Source: Eubacterium_G segne
GTDB lineage: Bacteria > Bacillota > Clostridia > Lachnospirales > Lachnospiraceae
Direction of reading: 5' to 3'
Assembly: GCF_014287775.1 (NCBI RefSeq)
Contig: NZ_JACOOZ010000002.1
Coordinates: 124,001 to 188,000 of the forward strand
Length of the DNA stretch: 64,000 nucleotides
Shown: piece by piece, positions 34,794-44,509 of the stretch
How the letters are laid out: the number at the start of each line of letters is the position of its first letter
Position numbering within the stretch: position 1 is the first letter of the stretch
The notes under the pieces: model-generated
What the model was told of the DNA's origin: nothing
The model's input: the letters and a program-made list of their open reading frames with translations, nothing else
Database searches by the model: none
Translations under genes and position numbers: made by a program

Positions 34794-34826
34794 GGGAAGG
34801 CACGTTTTTTGTGCTTTCCCTTTATT
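34788..34826. terminator. Bidirectional terminator between PAP2 and GT2 genes
   Basis: A 16-bp stem (AAATAAGGGAAGGCAC / GTGCTTTCCCTTTATTT region, one G-T pair) with a T-rich loop. It has A-runs before and T-runs after on both strands and includes the PAP2 stop codon. Confidence 0.85.
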
Positions 34827-34828
34827 TT

Positions 34829-35842
34829 TTAGTTAAATCCTACAAACTTGTTTGCAATCTTATATCCTATAACTGAAATCTGTCGTCCTGCCTTTCCCGG
34901 TAAGTTCATTGTTCTTCCTAATATTGACTTTCTTACCTTTTCATAAAGTTCAGGGTTGCTTTCCTTAACATCCTTCCACAATTTTTCCTTATCATCAAGT
35001 CTTTGCTTTGAACCTTCCCTGATAGATAATATAGAGGATACACACATCATCATATCAAAATAATGAACCATTGCCTTATCAATGTTTTCATGGTCAATTT
35101 TTGAGTTATTGTAAATTTCAAGCATTAATCTGGTAACACGATACTGCTGATCTAATCTCTTTATCATAATCGATTCCTGAACAGACTGATCATCTCTTCC
35201 TATAAAGTATTTGTAAAGACATACATCTAAATAATAAATATTCTTTACATATGGCAGTGGCTGGAATACATAAATATTATCAACATAAAATGTATGCTTC
35301 GGAAGGACCATTCCACATTCCCTTAATATTTTTGTACGGTAAATTACTGAATGCATTAAAAGATACTGTGTCATGCCGAATTTTAATTCATCCCATCCAA
35401 ACATTCTGTTAACAGGCATTGCACTTTTGTATTTCATGATTTTCTTGTGCTTTGTTCCCTGCTTGTCATACATAAAGTTAGATACTAACATATCAAGACC
35501 TGCATCCTTTGATACCATATCTTCTAATAAATCCAGCACCTTCTCTAATGCTTTTTTTCCTAAGCAGTCATCACTGTCTAACACCTTAAAATATAATCCC
35601 GTGGCATTTTTAATACCTGTATTTACTGCTTCTCCATGTCCACCGTTTTCCTGATGAACAACCTTTATAATGTCAGGGAATTTTTTCTGGTATTTGTTGG
35701 CAATCTCCAGTGTATTATCACTTGAGCCGTCATCTACCACGATAATCTCAACTCTGTTGCCTCCTGTTAAGGCACTTCTTATGCTTTTTTCCATATATTC
35801 ACTGGAATTATAGCATGGTATAGTAACTGTTAATAACTTCAT
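34829..35842 (-). CDS. Family 2 glycosyltransferase
   Basis: A 337-aa GT-A enzyme: TVTIPCYNSSEYMEKSI start, EIIVVDDGSSDNTL, GGHGEAVNTGIKNATG and the nucleotide-sugar metal motif VLDSDD (DxD-like). It has no long membrane segments. Its donor and acceptor are unknown. It is preceded by a CPBP protease gene with an 11-base gap, so they may be one transcript. Confidence 0.9.
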   Translation of the reverse strand: MKLLTVTIPCYNSSEYMEKSIRSALTGGNRVEIIVVDDGSSDNTLEIANKYQKKFPDIIKVVHQENGGHGEAVNTGIKNATGLYFKVLDSDDCLGKKALEKVLDLLEDMVSKDAGLDMLVSNFMYDKQGTKHKKIMKYKSAMPVNRMFGWDELKFGMTQYLLMHSVIYRTKILRECGMVLPKHTFYVDNIYVFQPLPYVKNIYYLDVCLYKYFIGRDDQSVQESIMIKRLDQQYRVTRLMLEIYNNSKIDHENIDKAMVHYFDMMMCVSSILSIREGSKQRLDDKEKLWKDVKESNPELYEKVRKSILGRTMNLPGKAGRQISVIGYKIANKFVGFN

Positions 35843-35853
35843 TATTCTTCTCC

Positions 35854-36774
35854 TTAAATCTCATTTTCTTTTTTGGCATTTATTGCCACCGGGTTTACCT
35901 TATTCCATATAATAACTCCAAACACAGCTGCTAAAACTCCCGTTATAAATATGAAAATTATAAGGGATGAAACATATGATAATGTATCAATGTTTAAGCT
36001 ATCTACTGTAGGTGTATCTGATGATGTCATGGTCATTATAAGGACTGACAAAATATTTGCCGACATATGCAACATTATTGGTGCCACAATGGATTTAAAC
36101 TTCTCATACACAAACACTGCCACTATGCCAATAATAAATGCATAAGGAGCCTGAACCCAGTTGCCATGGAACACTCCGAATAATGCAGCTGAAAGTATTG
36201 CCGCTGCAATGGTTCCTGTCATTTTTTTCGTTCTTCTGTATACAAGACCTCTGAATATAAGTTCCTCTACAATAGGTGCAACGATTCCCGCTGTCAACAA
36301 CTGTATCAGAAATCCGCCTCCCTCAATTATCTGCTGGGTATCTGTGTAGCTTTCTAACATAAACTTAGGCATTACAAGCTGAAGTAATGCTACAAAATAG
36401 TTAGCCCACAACATATTAAATACTCCAAAAGGAATTATAAGTAAATATTTCAAAATATTATTTAACTTATATTTTACAAAGGTACCATTTCTTCTGTCCT
36501 TATTATTGTCACGAATATAAATAAATATAAGTATCGGTGCTGTTGCAAGTCCTGCTAACAATGTCATTGACAAAGCCTGACTCATGGTTGCATTCATAAT
36601 AAAGTCATATAATTGTGCCTGATCAGTAGCTCCATACCTGGAAATACCCAGCACTGCCACCGCAATCATAAATATAAATTCAACTGCAAAGGTTACACCT
36701 AAATACAGTAACATAGGATAAATAAGCCCCCATATACGACCTATAGTTACCCTTTCTCTCTTTTTACTATCCAT
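35854..36774 (-). CDS. CPBP-family intramembrane metalloprotease
   Basis: A 306-aa polytopic protein (about eight helices) with the CPBP/ABI motifs: APIVEELIFRGLVYRR (EExxxR, about residues 167-182), SAALFGVFHGNW (FxxxH) and a later HMSANIL. The family comprises Rce1-like membrane proteases; in bacteria they often act on small peptides or protect against bacteriocins. No bacteriocin gene is adjacent. The GT2 gene follows. Confidence 0.88.
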   Translation of the reverse strand: MDSKKRERVTIGRIWGLIYPMLLYLGVTFAVEFIFMIAVAVLGISRYGATDQAQLYDFIMNATMSQALSMTLLAGLATAPILIFIYIRDNNKDRRNGTFVKYKLNNILKYLLIIPFGVFNMLWANYFVALLQLVMPKFMLESYTDTQQIIEGGGFLIQLLTAGIVAPIVEELIFRGLVYRRTKKMTGTIAAAILSAALFGVFHGNWVQAPYAFIIGIVAVFVYEKFKSIVAPIMLHMSANILSVLIMTMTSSDTPTVDSLNIDTLSYVSSLIIFIFITGVLAAVFGVIIWNKVNPVAINAKKENEI

Positions 36775-36801
36775 CTGTTCTCCTCTCTATACCTGTGTAA
36801 T

Positions 36802-37452
36802 TTAATTAAGCAGAAAGTCTGCTATTTCTTTCGTGGAATCTAAAACCTTAAGTGCTCCTAACTCAAGCATTTCTTTTTTGTTGCCATATCCGTAAGAAAC
36901 ACCTAAAGAATCAATTTTCATTAAATTAGCACCGATTATATCAAATTTAGTATCACCAATCATTATATATTTAGACCTGTCTTTATTTTCTATTTTTTTA
37001 AATAAAGCCTCTAACACTGACTGTTTACTTTGTCTCGGTCCTATAAGGTCTGCTCCCATAATTTTATCGAAATAATCATAAATTCCTAAATATCTCAAAA
37101 CTTCTTCCGCCATAGCCTGTGGCTTAGATGTGGCAATGGCCAGATACTTTCCTGCATCCTTTAATCTTTTAAGCATAATGTCTCCATCCTTGTATAACGA
37201 AGTTTCATATATGCCTATAGGTTTATATCTTTCTCTGTAATATTCCACTGCTTTAGCAGCATCCTCATCTGAAAAATTATAAGCATTTTTAAACTCTTCC
37301 TTAAGAGGTGGTCCTACAAAATGCTTCAAATCATCAGGTTCCTTATTTATGCCAAACTTAGACAATGCATACTGGGCCGATTTAGTAATTCCTTCTCCTG
37401 AATCACTAAGAGTTCCGTCTAAATCAAAAATAATCACATCATAGGTTTTCAT
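36802..37452 (-). CDS. HAD-family phosphatase (phosphoglycolate-phosphatase-like)
   Basis: A 216-aa HAD subfamily IA hydrolase: motif I DLDGTLSDSGEG (nucleophile Asp near residue 10), a helical cap, motif II AIATSKP, motif III Lys in PRQSKQ and motif IV IMIGDTKFDIIGA. The substrate is not predictable. It starts with ATG in a region that is divergent from a small plus-strand gene and is followed by CPBP and GT2. Confidence 0.9.
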   Translation of the reverse strand: MKTYDVIIFDLDGTLSDSGEGITKSAQYALSKFGINKEPDDLKHFVGPPLKEEFKNAYNFSDEDAAKAVEYYRERYKPIGIYETSLYKDGDIMLKRLKDAGKYLAIATSKPQAMAEEVLRYLGIYDYFDKIMGADLIGPRQSKQSVLEALFKKIENKDRSKYIMIGDTKFDIIGANLMKIDSLGVSYGYGNKKEMLELGALKVLDSTKEIADFLLN

Positions 37453-37508
37453 AATAAATCCATCCTGTTAATTTAATCACGTAACAATCATTATATCTCA
37501 AATGACAC

Positions 37509-37537
37509 TTGTTTTACAACCATTTTTGTTTTATACT
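37509..37537 (+). promoter_or_regulatory. Promoter of the small membrane-protein gene
   Basis: TTGTTT (37509-37514), a 17-base spacer and TATACT (37532-37537), about 60 bases upstream of the ATG at 37600. Confidence 0.5.
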
Positions 37538-37599
37538 AGTAAAAGGTATGGGGCACTATAGGTGTCAGTAATAATAAATATTATGAGAGGTACATAGGA

Positions 37600-37980
37600 A
37601 TGAGTCAGGCAAAAGTTGATCGATACAAACAGGAAAAGTACAATCGTAAGAATAACAAAAAGAAAGGCAGTGCAAAGAAAATATTATCTTATGCCATTGT
37701 TACTCTTGTAGGTGTTGCTTTTGTTGTATATATCGGCTATTCAATAGCAGTTGCCACAGGTATGTATACACCACCTGTTGCTACAACTCACGTTGAGCTT
37801 AGCCAGTCTGAATTAGAAAGCCTTAGAAGCAAATTAATACAGAACGGCGACAAGAATGTCAAAGGTGATACTTCCGTTGATACAACTACTGCATCATCAG
37901 AAACTACATCTGAGAAAGCTACTGCTGAAGAATCTACAACTGTAGAAGAAACTACTGCTGAAGAAACAACAGCACAGTAG
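37600..37980 (+). CDS. Small single-pass membrane protein with Thr/Glu-rich tail
   Basis: A 126-aa protein with a basic N-terminus (about residues 5-27, many Lys/Arg/Asn), one membrane helix (about 29-51) and an outside C-terminal region that ends in about 35 residues almost entirely Thr, Glu, Ser and Ala (ETTSEKATAEESTTVEETTA type repeats). No family is recognised. The topology (basic side in, Thr-rich tail out) suggests a surface-exposed, possibly glycosylated spacer. It is monocistronic with its own promoter and terminator. Confidence 0.75.
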   Translation: MSQAKVDRYKQEKYNRKNNKKKGSAKKILSYAIVTLVGVAFVVYIGYSIAVATGMYTPPVATTHVELSQSELESLRSKLIQNGDKNVKGDTSVDTTTASSETTSEKATAEESTTVEETTAEETTAQ

Positions 37981-37997
37981 TTTAAACTTATAAAAAC

Positions 37998-38045
37998 ATC
38001 CCAATGGATTTTGTGTTTTCACTAATTTCCATTGGGATATTTTTA
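37998..38045. terminator. Bidirectional terminator between the small gene and argS
   Basis: A perfect 11-bp stem (ATCCCAATGGA / TCCATTGGGAT) with a 19-base loop, followed by ATTTTTATT on the plus strand and by TTTTTATAAG on the minus strand. It serves both convergent genes. Confidence 0.85.
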
Positions 38046-38059
38046 TTACAAATTAATAT

Positions 38060-39823
38060 TTACATTCTATCCGGTGCCTTAAATCCAAGTAAATCTATAC
38101 ATGTTTCAAGAACTTCCTTTGTAAGGGTAATAAGAGCAATATAAGATGCCTTCTTATCACCATCTTCTTCTGCTAAAATCTTTGTTCCATGATAAAATCT
38201 GTTAAATGCGTTAGATAAATCATAAACATATGAACAAATCTTATGAGGCGCCAATTCCTTAGCTGCATTTTCAATAACTTCGTTTGCCTTTGCTATTTCA
38301 AGCATTAACTGAATCTGTTCCGGATTGTCATAAGCCTTAATTGTTAAATCACTTATATTTCCATTTTCAGCCTTATACTTTTCAATAATAGACTTAATAC
38401 GGACAATTGTATACAAAACATATGGTCCGGTATTTCCTTCAAAGGATGCAAAACGGTCTATATCAAAAATATAATCCTTAGATGCCTGGTTAGACAAATC
38501 ACCATACTTAAGAGCGGCAAGTCCTACTATTCTTGCAGTTTCCTTTGCCTCTTCTTCACTAACTGAACGGTTTTCCATGATTTTGTTATAAACTGCATCA
38601 TTAATCTGGGCTATGAGGTTTTCAAGACGCATTACGCCACCTTCTCTTGTTTTAAACGGCTTTCCGTCCTTTCCGTTCATAGTACCAAATCCAATAAATA
38701 TAAGCTCTGTTTCAGGCTTTACAATTCCTGCCTTCTTTGCAACGCGGAAGAACTGTGTATAGTGTAAATCCTGTCTCTTATCTGCTAAATAAACATATTT
38801 GTCAGGATGAAAATCCTGTTCCCTTTGAACTAAAGTTGCAATATCAGAAGTAGCATAAAGTGCTGCTCCGTCTGATTTTCTTACGATGCACGGTGGAAGT
38901 TCCTTGCTGTCTCCTTCCTCTGCTATATCTACAACCAAAGCTCCCTGACTTTCATATGCAAGACCTTTGTCAATTAAATCCTGAATTAGACCCGGAATAT
39001 ACGGCTGGGCATCACTTTCACCTTTCCATAAGTCAAATTCCACATCAAGATTATCATAATTCTTTTTTAAATCTGCCTTTGAAATTTCCATTATATGCTT
39101 CCAGATAGCTGTGTACGGTGCGTAACCTGTCTGGAGCTTTAAAGTAGCTTCATGAGCTTCTTCCTTAAAAGCTTCATCTTCCTTTGATTTTTTGCTGGCA
39201 CAAGGATAAATTTCCTCCAGCTCTGTTATGTCAAAAGGTGCTTCTTTTGGATATTCCCCTGTATAATTTTCATCAAAATATACTAGATCCGGCTTTCTGC
39301 ATTTAAGCTCTGTAATTATAAGCCCCATTTGAAGACCCCAGTCTCCTAAATGAACATCACCTATAACCTTATTTCCCATATATCTGGTTATTCTTTTTAC
39401 ACTTTCACCAATTACTGCTGAACGAAGATGTCCTATATGAAGAGGTTTTGCCACATTAGCTCCACCGTAGTCCACAACAATAGTCTGTTCCTTTTCATTT
39501 TCACAGCCTAATTTCTGTGCATTTTTCATTTCATTAAGGTACTGCGCAACAAATTCATTATTTAAGTTCATATTAATGAAACCGGGATTAACTGCTTCCA
39601 CTAAAGAGAACATTTTGCTTTCCTTAATTTTTTCCACAACATCATTGGCTATCATAATAGGTGCCTTATGGTATAACTTAGCACCTGCCATAGCACCATT
39701 ACACTGGTACTGACATAAGTCAGGTCTGTTTGATACAACAACTTTTCCTAACTTTTTGTCGTACTGACATTCTTCAAATGCCTTTTTAATTTCTTCCGTA
39801 ATAAGTTCAAGTATTTTTTTCAT
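38060..39823 (-). CDS. argS: Arginyl-tRNA synthetase
   Basis: A 587-aa class I synthetase with an N-terminal ArgRS additional domain, the HIGH-type AKPLHIGHLRSAVIGE (about residues 128-143), YVLADKRQDLHY-like binding residues (seen as YVYLADKRQDLHYTQ) and a C-terminal DALR anticodon-binding domain that starts near TGPYVLYTIVRIKSI. The length is typical. No T-box is visible upstream. Confidence 0.96.
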   Translation of the reverse strand: MKKILELITEEIKKAFEECQYDKKLGKVVVSNRPDLCQYQCNGAMAGAKLYHKAPIMIANDVVEKIKESKMFSLVEAVNPGFINMNLNNEFVAQYLNEMKNAQKLGCENEKEQTIVVDYGGANVAKPLHIGHLRSAVIGESVKRITRYMGNKVIGDVHLGDWGLQMGLIITELKCRKPDLVYFDENYTGEYPKEAPFDITELEEIYPCASKKSKEDEAFKEEAHEATLKLQTGYAPYTAIWKHIMEISKADLKKNYDNLDVEFDLWKGESDAQPYIPGLIQDLIDKGLAYESQGALVVDIAEEGDSKELPPCIVRKSDGAALYATSDIATLVQREQDFHPDKYVYLADKRQDLHYTQFFRVAKKAGIVKPETELIFIGFGTMNGKDGKPFKTREGGVMRLENLIAQINDAVYNKIMENRSVSEEEAKETARIVGLAALKYGDLSNQASKDYIFDIDRFASFEGNTGPYVLYTIVRIKSIIEKYKAENGNISDLTIKAYDNPEQIQLMLEIAKANEVIENAAKELAPHKICSYVYDLSNAFNRFYHGTKILAEEDGDKKASYIALITLTKEVLETCIDLLGFKAPDRM

Positions 39824-39867
39824 GGTTATTAACTCCGTCTTCTAATTCTGGTAAACATATTAACATT

Positions 39868-39898
39868 TTTCACCGGGACAATAACTTTTCCGGTGAAA
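39868..39898. other. Hairpin downstream of the UDPGP gene
   Basis: A 9-bp perfect inverted repeat TTTCACCGG / CCGGTGAAA with a 13-base loop, immediately past the stop at 39899. There is no good T-run on the minus-strand side, so it is either a weak terminator or an mRNA-stabilising stem. Confidence 0.5.
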
Positions 39899-41125
39899 TT
39901 ATAATTCTACTCCATTTAATTTCAAAAGTTCTCTTGCAGAATCTACTGAATCCACTCCTGTCTTGTTCTTAATTGGTGCAAATTCTTTTTCTCTTACTAC
40001 TTCATAGGCTAAACAGTTATCCATCATATGAACCATATCAAGAACCAATGTTTCAAATTTATATCCGTTTTCTGTTTCCGGCTTAATCTTTTCGCCTGCT
40101 TCATTTATATATGGAACCTTCTTCTTTACAACATGAACTACTAAATTGCTGTTAAGGTTCTTTTCCAAATCTTCCATGTTAAAGAGATAGTTTAAAATAA
40201 CACCATACTTATATGCTAAATCTCCATCCTCTTTCTTCTGGTATCTCATTTCTTCTGTAAGTTCATAGTATTCTACAATAGATGGCTTTCCGTCTTCTAA
40301 GCATAAAACACCTACTTTTTCTTCCGGTGTAGCCTTTGATACAACCTTTGAAGCTGAGCGGTATCCACCGTCAATCATTGCACCTACAAAGCATGGATCA
40401 GCCATTCTCTGACATACATTGTCAACAGCAAATACGTTAATGTATTCAACACCTGCTTCTTTAGCCTTCTTTGCAAGTCCTGCATTTACAAATGAAATAA
40501 ACCATCCGCCGTTGCCGTTTGGTGATGTAGACACTCTATCCTTATCCTCTAAGTAAATCTTTCCTTCAAAGGATGCTGCCGGTGCCATTTCCTGAACAAA
40601 GAAATCAACATAATCCTTGTTGTAACCAAAATAATTCTTTTCTTCAAAGAATTTAATTGTGTCATCATTGTTCTTCTCACTGGTCATAATGTAGAGAGGA
40701 ACCCATGTGCCTGACTGGTTTACAACATCCATAAGGTTATTAATTAACATTTCAAAAATGTAAACATCCTTAGTAAGTCCTATATTGTACATTCCCTTTG
40801 GCTTGTCTGAACCAAGTCTTGTACCCATACCACCTGCTAAAAGAAGTGCTCCTACCTTTCCTTCTTTAATAGCTGAAATACCGATGTTGGTATATTTTTC
40901 TTTATTCTTTTCTATATCTTCAATGGTTACTGCTGAATCAAGAGGTGTAATAACACCCTTCTTTGCCTCTGAATTTTCTTTAATTAAATCAAGAAGACTA
41001 AAATCAATTCCTTCAATCTGCTTTAAAAGTGATGCCTTCCGGTCATCATTTAATTCATCATAGTACCTTAATAACTGTTCCTGTCCATATTTTTCAAGTA
41101 ACTCTTTAGCCTTATTATAATCCAT
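39899..41125 (-). CDS. UDPGP-type nucleotidyltransferase (UTP-sugar-1-phosphate uridylyltransferase)
   Basis: A 408-aa enzyme of the eukaryote-like UDPGP/UAP1 family rather than the GalU family. The nucleotide loop is LLLAGGMGTRLGSDKPKGMY (about residues 93-112), followed by PLYIMTSEKN, PNGNGGWF and NVFAVDNV. It makes a UDP-sugar (UDP-glucose or UDP-GlcNAc) from UTP and a sugar 1-phosphate. Which sugar cannot be told. AGGAGG precedes the ATG. It is apparently monocistronic with its own promoter. Confidence 0.9.
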   Translation of the reverse strand: MDYNKAKELLEKYGQEQLLRYYDELNDDRKASLLKQIEGIDFSLLDLIKENSEAKKGVITPLDSAVTIEDIEKNKEKYTNIGISAIKEGKVGALLLAGGMGTRLGSDKPKGMYNIGLTKDVYIFEMLINNLMDVVNQSGTWVPLYIMTSEKNNDDTIKFFEEKNYFGYNKDYVDFFVQEMAPAASFEGKIYLEDKDRVSTSPNGNGGWFISFVNAGLAKKAKEAGVEYINVFAVDNVCQRMADPCFVGAMIDGGYRSASKVVSKATPEEKVGVLCLEDGKPSIVEYYELTEEMRYQKKEDGDLAYKYGVILNYLFNMEDLEKNLNSNLVVHVVKKKVPYINEAGEKIKPETENGYKFETLVLDMVHMMDNCLAYEVVREKEFAPIKNKTGVDSVDSARELLKLNGVEL

Positions 41126-41156
41126 TATCTTCCTCCTGTTATCTGCTAAAATGCAA

Positions 41157-41193
41157 ATTATATTGTGGTATAAACCCTTTTCAATTTACCACA
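41157..41193 (-). promoter_or_regulatory. Promoter with inverted repeat, UDPGP gene
   Basis: On the minus strand TTGAAA (41179-41184), 16 bases, TATAAT (41157-41162). A TGTGGTA/TACCACA inverted repeat (41164-41170 and 41187-41193, 16-base spacing) flanks the -35 and lies next to the -10, a position suited to a repressor or activator. The regulator is unknown. Confidence 0.55.
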
Positions 41194-41265
41194 TATACTA
41201 CTAGCATAAGTTATTTTCTATTATTATGCAAGTATAATGTTATTACCTGTATACAAAACCACAGT

Positions 41266-41297
41266 AAAAATGACTGCCGTGTGAGACAGTCATTTTT
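41266..41297 (-). terminator. Terminator of carAB
   Basis: An 11-bp perfect stem (AAAAATGACTG / CAGTCATTTTT) with a 10-base loop lies 15 bases after the carB stop. T-runs flank it on both strands. Confidence 0.88.
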
Positions 41298-41311
41298 CTA
41301 TGCCATTTTAA

Positions 41312-44300
41312 TTACAATGTAGCTATATCTACTAATGTAAGATTTTCCTTTGCATCGCTTTCTAAGCTTGTAAGTAAAGCATCCACCGTATCTAAGCTTG
41401 TAAAACAGTTTACACCGGTTTCTATAGATGTTCTTCTAATAAGGAAACCGTCACGGCTCTTATCTCTTCCCTGAGTAGGTGTATCAATTACAATATCAAT
41501 CTTATGTTCAAGAAGCAAATCCATTACTGTTGGTGCTTCCTGATGTATCTTATTAACCTTTATTGCATTTACTCCGTTTTCACGAAGAACCTCTGCTGTA
41601 GTTCTTGTAGCATATACTTCATATCCTAATTTTTCAAAACGCTGGGCAAGTGGAACAACTTCCTGCTTGTCTGCATCCTTAACTGAAATAATTATTTTCT
41701 TATGCTTTGGAAGTACAACACCTGCTCCAAGGAATGCCTTATACAGTGCCTCATTAAAGGTCTTTGCAATACCAAGACATTCACCTGTTGACTTCATTTC
41801 AGGTCCAAGACTTGTTTCTGCTCCTCGTATTTTTTCAAATGAGAATACCGGCATCTTTATTGCATAATAATCTGCCTTAGGCTGTAATCCCGGCTTGTAT
41901 CCTAATTCTTTTATCTTGTGACCGATAATACATTTTGTAGCAAGTTTTACAATTGGAATACCTGTTACTTTGCTAATGTACGGCACTGTTCTTGATGAAC
42001 GAGGATTAACCTCAATTACATAAACCTTTCCGTCACATACAATAAACTGAATGTTTATCATTCCCTTTACATGAAGTGACATGGCAAGTTTTCTTGTATA
42101 GTCTTCAATTGTATCTATAATCTTTTGTGACAATGAATATGCAGGATATACTGAAATACTGTCACCTGAATGAACTCCGGCTCTTTCAATATGTTCCATT
42201 ACACCTGGAATTAATATATCTTCTCCATCACAAATTGCATCAACTTCCACCTCAGTACCCTGAAGATACTTATCTACCAAAATAGGATGATCCTGAGCTA
42301 TTCTGTTGATAATTTCCATAAATTCCTCAACTTCCTGGTCGCAGGTTGCTATTTGCATTCCCTGTCCTCCAAGAACATACGAAGGTCTTACAAGTACGGG
42401 ATATCCCAGTCTGTTAGCTACATTCTTAGCTTCTTCCGCAGTAAATACAGTTCCCCCTGTAGGTCTTGGAATCTTGCACTGTTCAAGAATTTCGTCAAAC
42501 AACTCTCTATCTTCAGCGGCATCAACATCCTCAGCCTTTGTACCAAGAATAGGAACCCCCATCTTCATAAGAGATTCTGTCAGCTTAATAGCTGTCTGTC
42601 CACCAAACTGAACTACCGCTCCATCCGGTTTTTCAATGTTTACAATGTTTTCAACATCTTCCGGCGTAAGTGGTTCAAAGTAAAGCTTATCAGCTATATC
42701 AAAGTCAGTTGAAACTGTTTCAGGGTTATTATTTACTATAATTGTTTCAAATCCTTCTTCTTTAAATGCCCATGTACAATGTACAGAACAGAAGTCAAAT
42801 TCTATACCCTGACCGATACGGATAGGACCTGAACCTAAAACCAATACCTTCTTTGGCGGGTTTGTTTCAACTGATTCATTTTCCCCTCCATATACTGAAT
42901 AATAGTATGGAGTTGCTGCCTTAAATTCAGCAGCACATGTATCAACTATCTTATATGCAGCCACAATATTGTTATCGTAACGCATGTTTTTAATTTCTTC
43001 TTCGCTTTTTCCTGTAAGTCTGCTAATTACAGTATCAGGGAATTCAATTCTCTTTGCTTCCTTTAACAGTTCCGGTGTAAGAGGCCCGTTCTTTAACGCA
43101 TTTTCCATTTCCACAATAATGGCAAGTTTGTCTATAAACCACTTGTCTATCATGGTAACTTCATGAATGTGGTCGTAACTTACACCACGTCTTAATGCCT
43201 CTGCAATAACCCAGATACGTCTGTCATCAACTTTGTGAAGCATATCTTCTAATTCTGAATCACTTAATTTTGAGAAATCATAATCAAGAAGACATTCAAC
43301 ATGCTGCTCAAGTGAACGTATAGCCTTCATTAAAGCACCTTCAAAGTTGTTGCAGATACTCATAACCTCACCGGTAGCCTTCATCTGGGTAGTAAGCTTT
43401 CTGCTGGCTGTAATAAACTTATCAAATGGAAGTCTTGGGATTTTTACTACACAGTAATCCAGTGTAGGCTCAAAACTTGCATATGTTTTCTGAGTAATTG
43501 CATTCTTAATTTCGTCAAGAGTGTAACCTAAAGCAATCTTTGCAGCAACCTTGGCAATAGGATAACCTGTAGCCTTTGATGCTAATGCTGATGAACGGCT
43601 AACTCTAGGGTTTACCTCAATTACGCAATACTCAAAGCTTTCAGGATGAAGTGCATACTGAACGTTACATCCACCTGTAATGTTTAATTCATTTATAATG
43701 TTAAGAGCTGATGTTCTAAGCATCTGATGCTCTTTATCTCCTAATGTCTGAGACGGTGCAACAACTATACTGTCACCTGTATGTACACCAACAGGGTCAA
43801 TATTTTCCATGTTACATACTGTAATGCAGTTTCCTGCAGAGTCACGCATAACTTCGTACTCTACTTCCTTCCATCCTGCAATACATCTTTCTACTAAAAC
43901 CTGACCTACACGGCTAAGTCTTAATCCGTTTTCAAGAATCTCAACTAATTCAAACTGATTGTGAGCGATACCACCGCCACTGCCACCAAGGGTATATGCC
44001 GGACGAAGAACTACCGGATATCCAATCTTGTTGGTAAATTCTATACCGTCTTCCACATTTTCAACAACTAAAGACGGAGCACATGGCTCGCCGATTTTCT
44101 CCATTGTTTCCTTAAATTCAAGACGGTCTTCTGCTTTCTTAATAGTCTGTGATGTTGTACCTATAAGTCTGCAGTTATGTTCCTCTAAAAATCCCGTTTC
44201 AGCAATTTCCATGGCAAGGTTAAGTCCTGCCTGTCCACCAAGGGTTGGAAGAATACTGTCAGGTTTTTCTTTTTCTATAACTTTCTTAAGTACCGGCACT

Positions 44301-44509
44301 GTAAGAGGTTCAATATAGACCTCATCTGCAATATCCTTATCTGTCATAATTGTAGCAGGGTTTGAGTTAAGTAATACTACTTCAATGCCTTCTTCTTTTA
44401 AAGAACGGCATGCCTGTGTTCCGGCGTAATCAAATTCTGCTGCCTGACCTATAACAATAGGACCTGAGCCAATAACTAATACTTTCTTTATTCTGGTATC
44501 TCTAGGCAT
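41312..44509 (-). CDS. carB: Carbamoyl-phosphate synthase large subunit
   Basis: A 1065-aa two-halved ATP-grasp enzyme that makes carbamoyl phosphate from bicarbonate, ammonia and 2 ATP. Each half begins with a matching LVIGSGPIVIGQAAEFDYAG- or LVLGSGPIRIGQGIEFDF-type segment (about residues 10 and 555). The C-terminal MGS-like allosteric domain covers about 935-1065 (TPTQGRDKSRDGFLIRR). It overlaps carA by 8 bases, which favours translational coupling of the two subunits. Confidence 0.97.
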   Translation of the reverse strand: MPRDTRIKKVLVIGSGPIVIGQAAEFDYAGTQACRSLKEEGIEVVLLNSNPATIMTDKDIADEVYIEPLTVPVLKKVIEKEKPDSILPTLGGQAGLNLAMEIAETGFLEEHNCRLIGTTSQTIKKAEDRLEFKETMEKIGEPCAPSLVVENVEDGIEFTNKIGYPVVLRPAYTLGGSGGGIAHNQFELVEILENGLRLSRVGQVLVERCIAGWKEVEYEVMRDSAGNCITVCNMENIDPVGVHTGDSIVVAPSQTLGDKEHQMLRTSALNIINELNITGGCNVQYALHPESFEYCVIEVNPRVSRSSALASKATGYPIAKVAAKIALGYTLDEIKNAITQKTYASFEPTLDYCVVKIPRLPFDKFITASRKLTTQMKATGEVMSICNNFEGALMKAIRSLEQHVECLLDYDFSKLSDSELEDMLHKVDDRRIWVIAEALRRGVSYDHIHEVTMIDKWFIDKLAIIVEMENALKNGPLTPELLKEAKRIEFPDTVISRLTGKSEEEIKNMRYDNNIVAAYKIVDTCAAEFKAATPYYYSVYGGENESVETNPPKKVLVLGSGPIRIGQGIEFDFCSVHCTWAFKEEGFETIIVNNNPETVSTDFDIADKLYFEPLTPEDVENIVNIEKPDGAVVQFGGQTAIKLTESLMKMGVPILGTKAEDVDAAEDRELFDEILEQCKIPRPTGGTVFTAEEAKNVANRLGYPVLVRPSYVLGGQGMQIATCDQEVEEFMEIINRIAQDHPILVDKYLQGTEVEVDAICDGEDILIPGVMEHIERAGVHSGDSISVYPAYSLSQKIIDTIEDYTRKLAMSLHVKGMINIQFIVCDGKVYVIEVNPRSSRTVPYISKVTGIPIVKLATKCIIGHKIKELGYKPGLQPKADYYAIKMPVFSFEKIRGAETSLGPEMKSTGECLGIAKTFNEALYKAFLGAGVVLPKHKKIIISVKDADKQEVVPLAQRFEKLGYEVYATRTTAEVLRENGVNAIKVNKIHQEAPTVMDLLLEHKIDIVIDTPTQGRDKSRDGFLIRRTSIETGVNCFTSLDTVDALLTSLESDAKENLTLVDIATL

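Noticed and set aside
42287..42712. A 141-codon plus-strand frame inside carB
   Set aside because: Antisense to a fully conserved carB region; composition and motifs are explained by carB alone.
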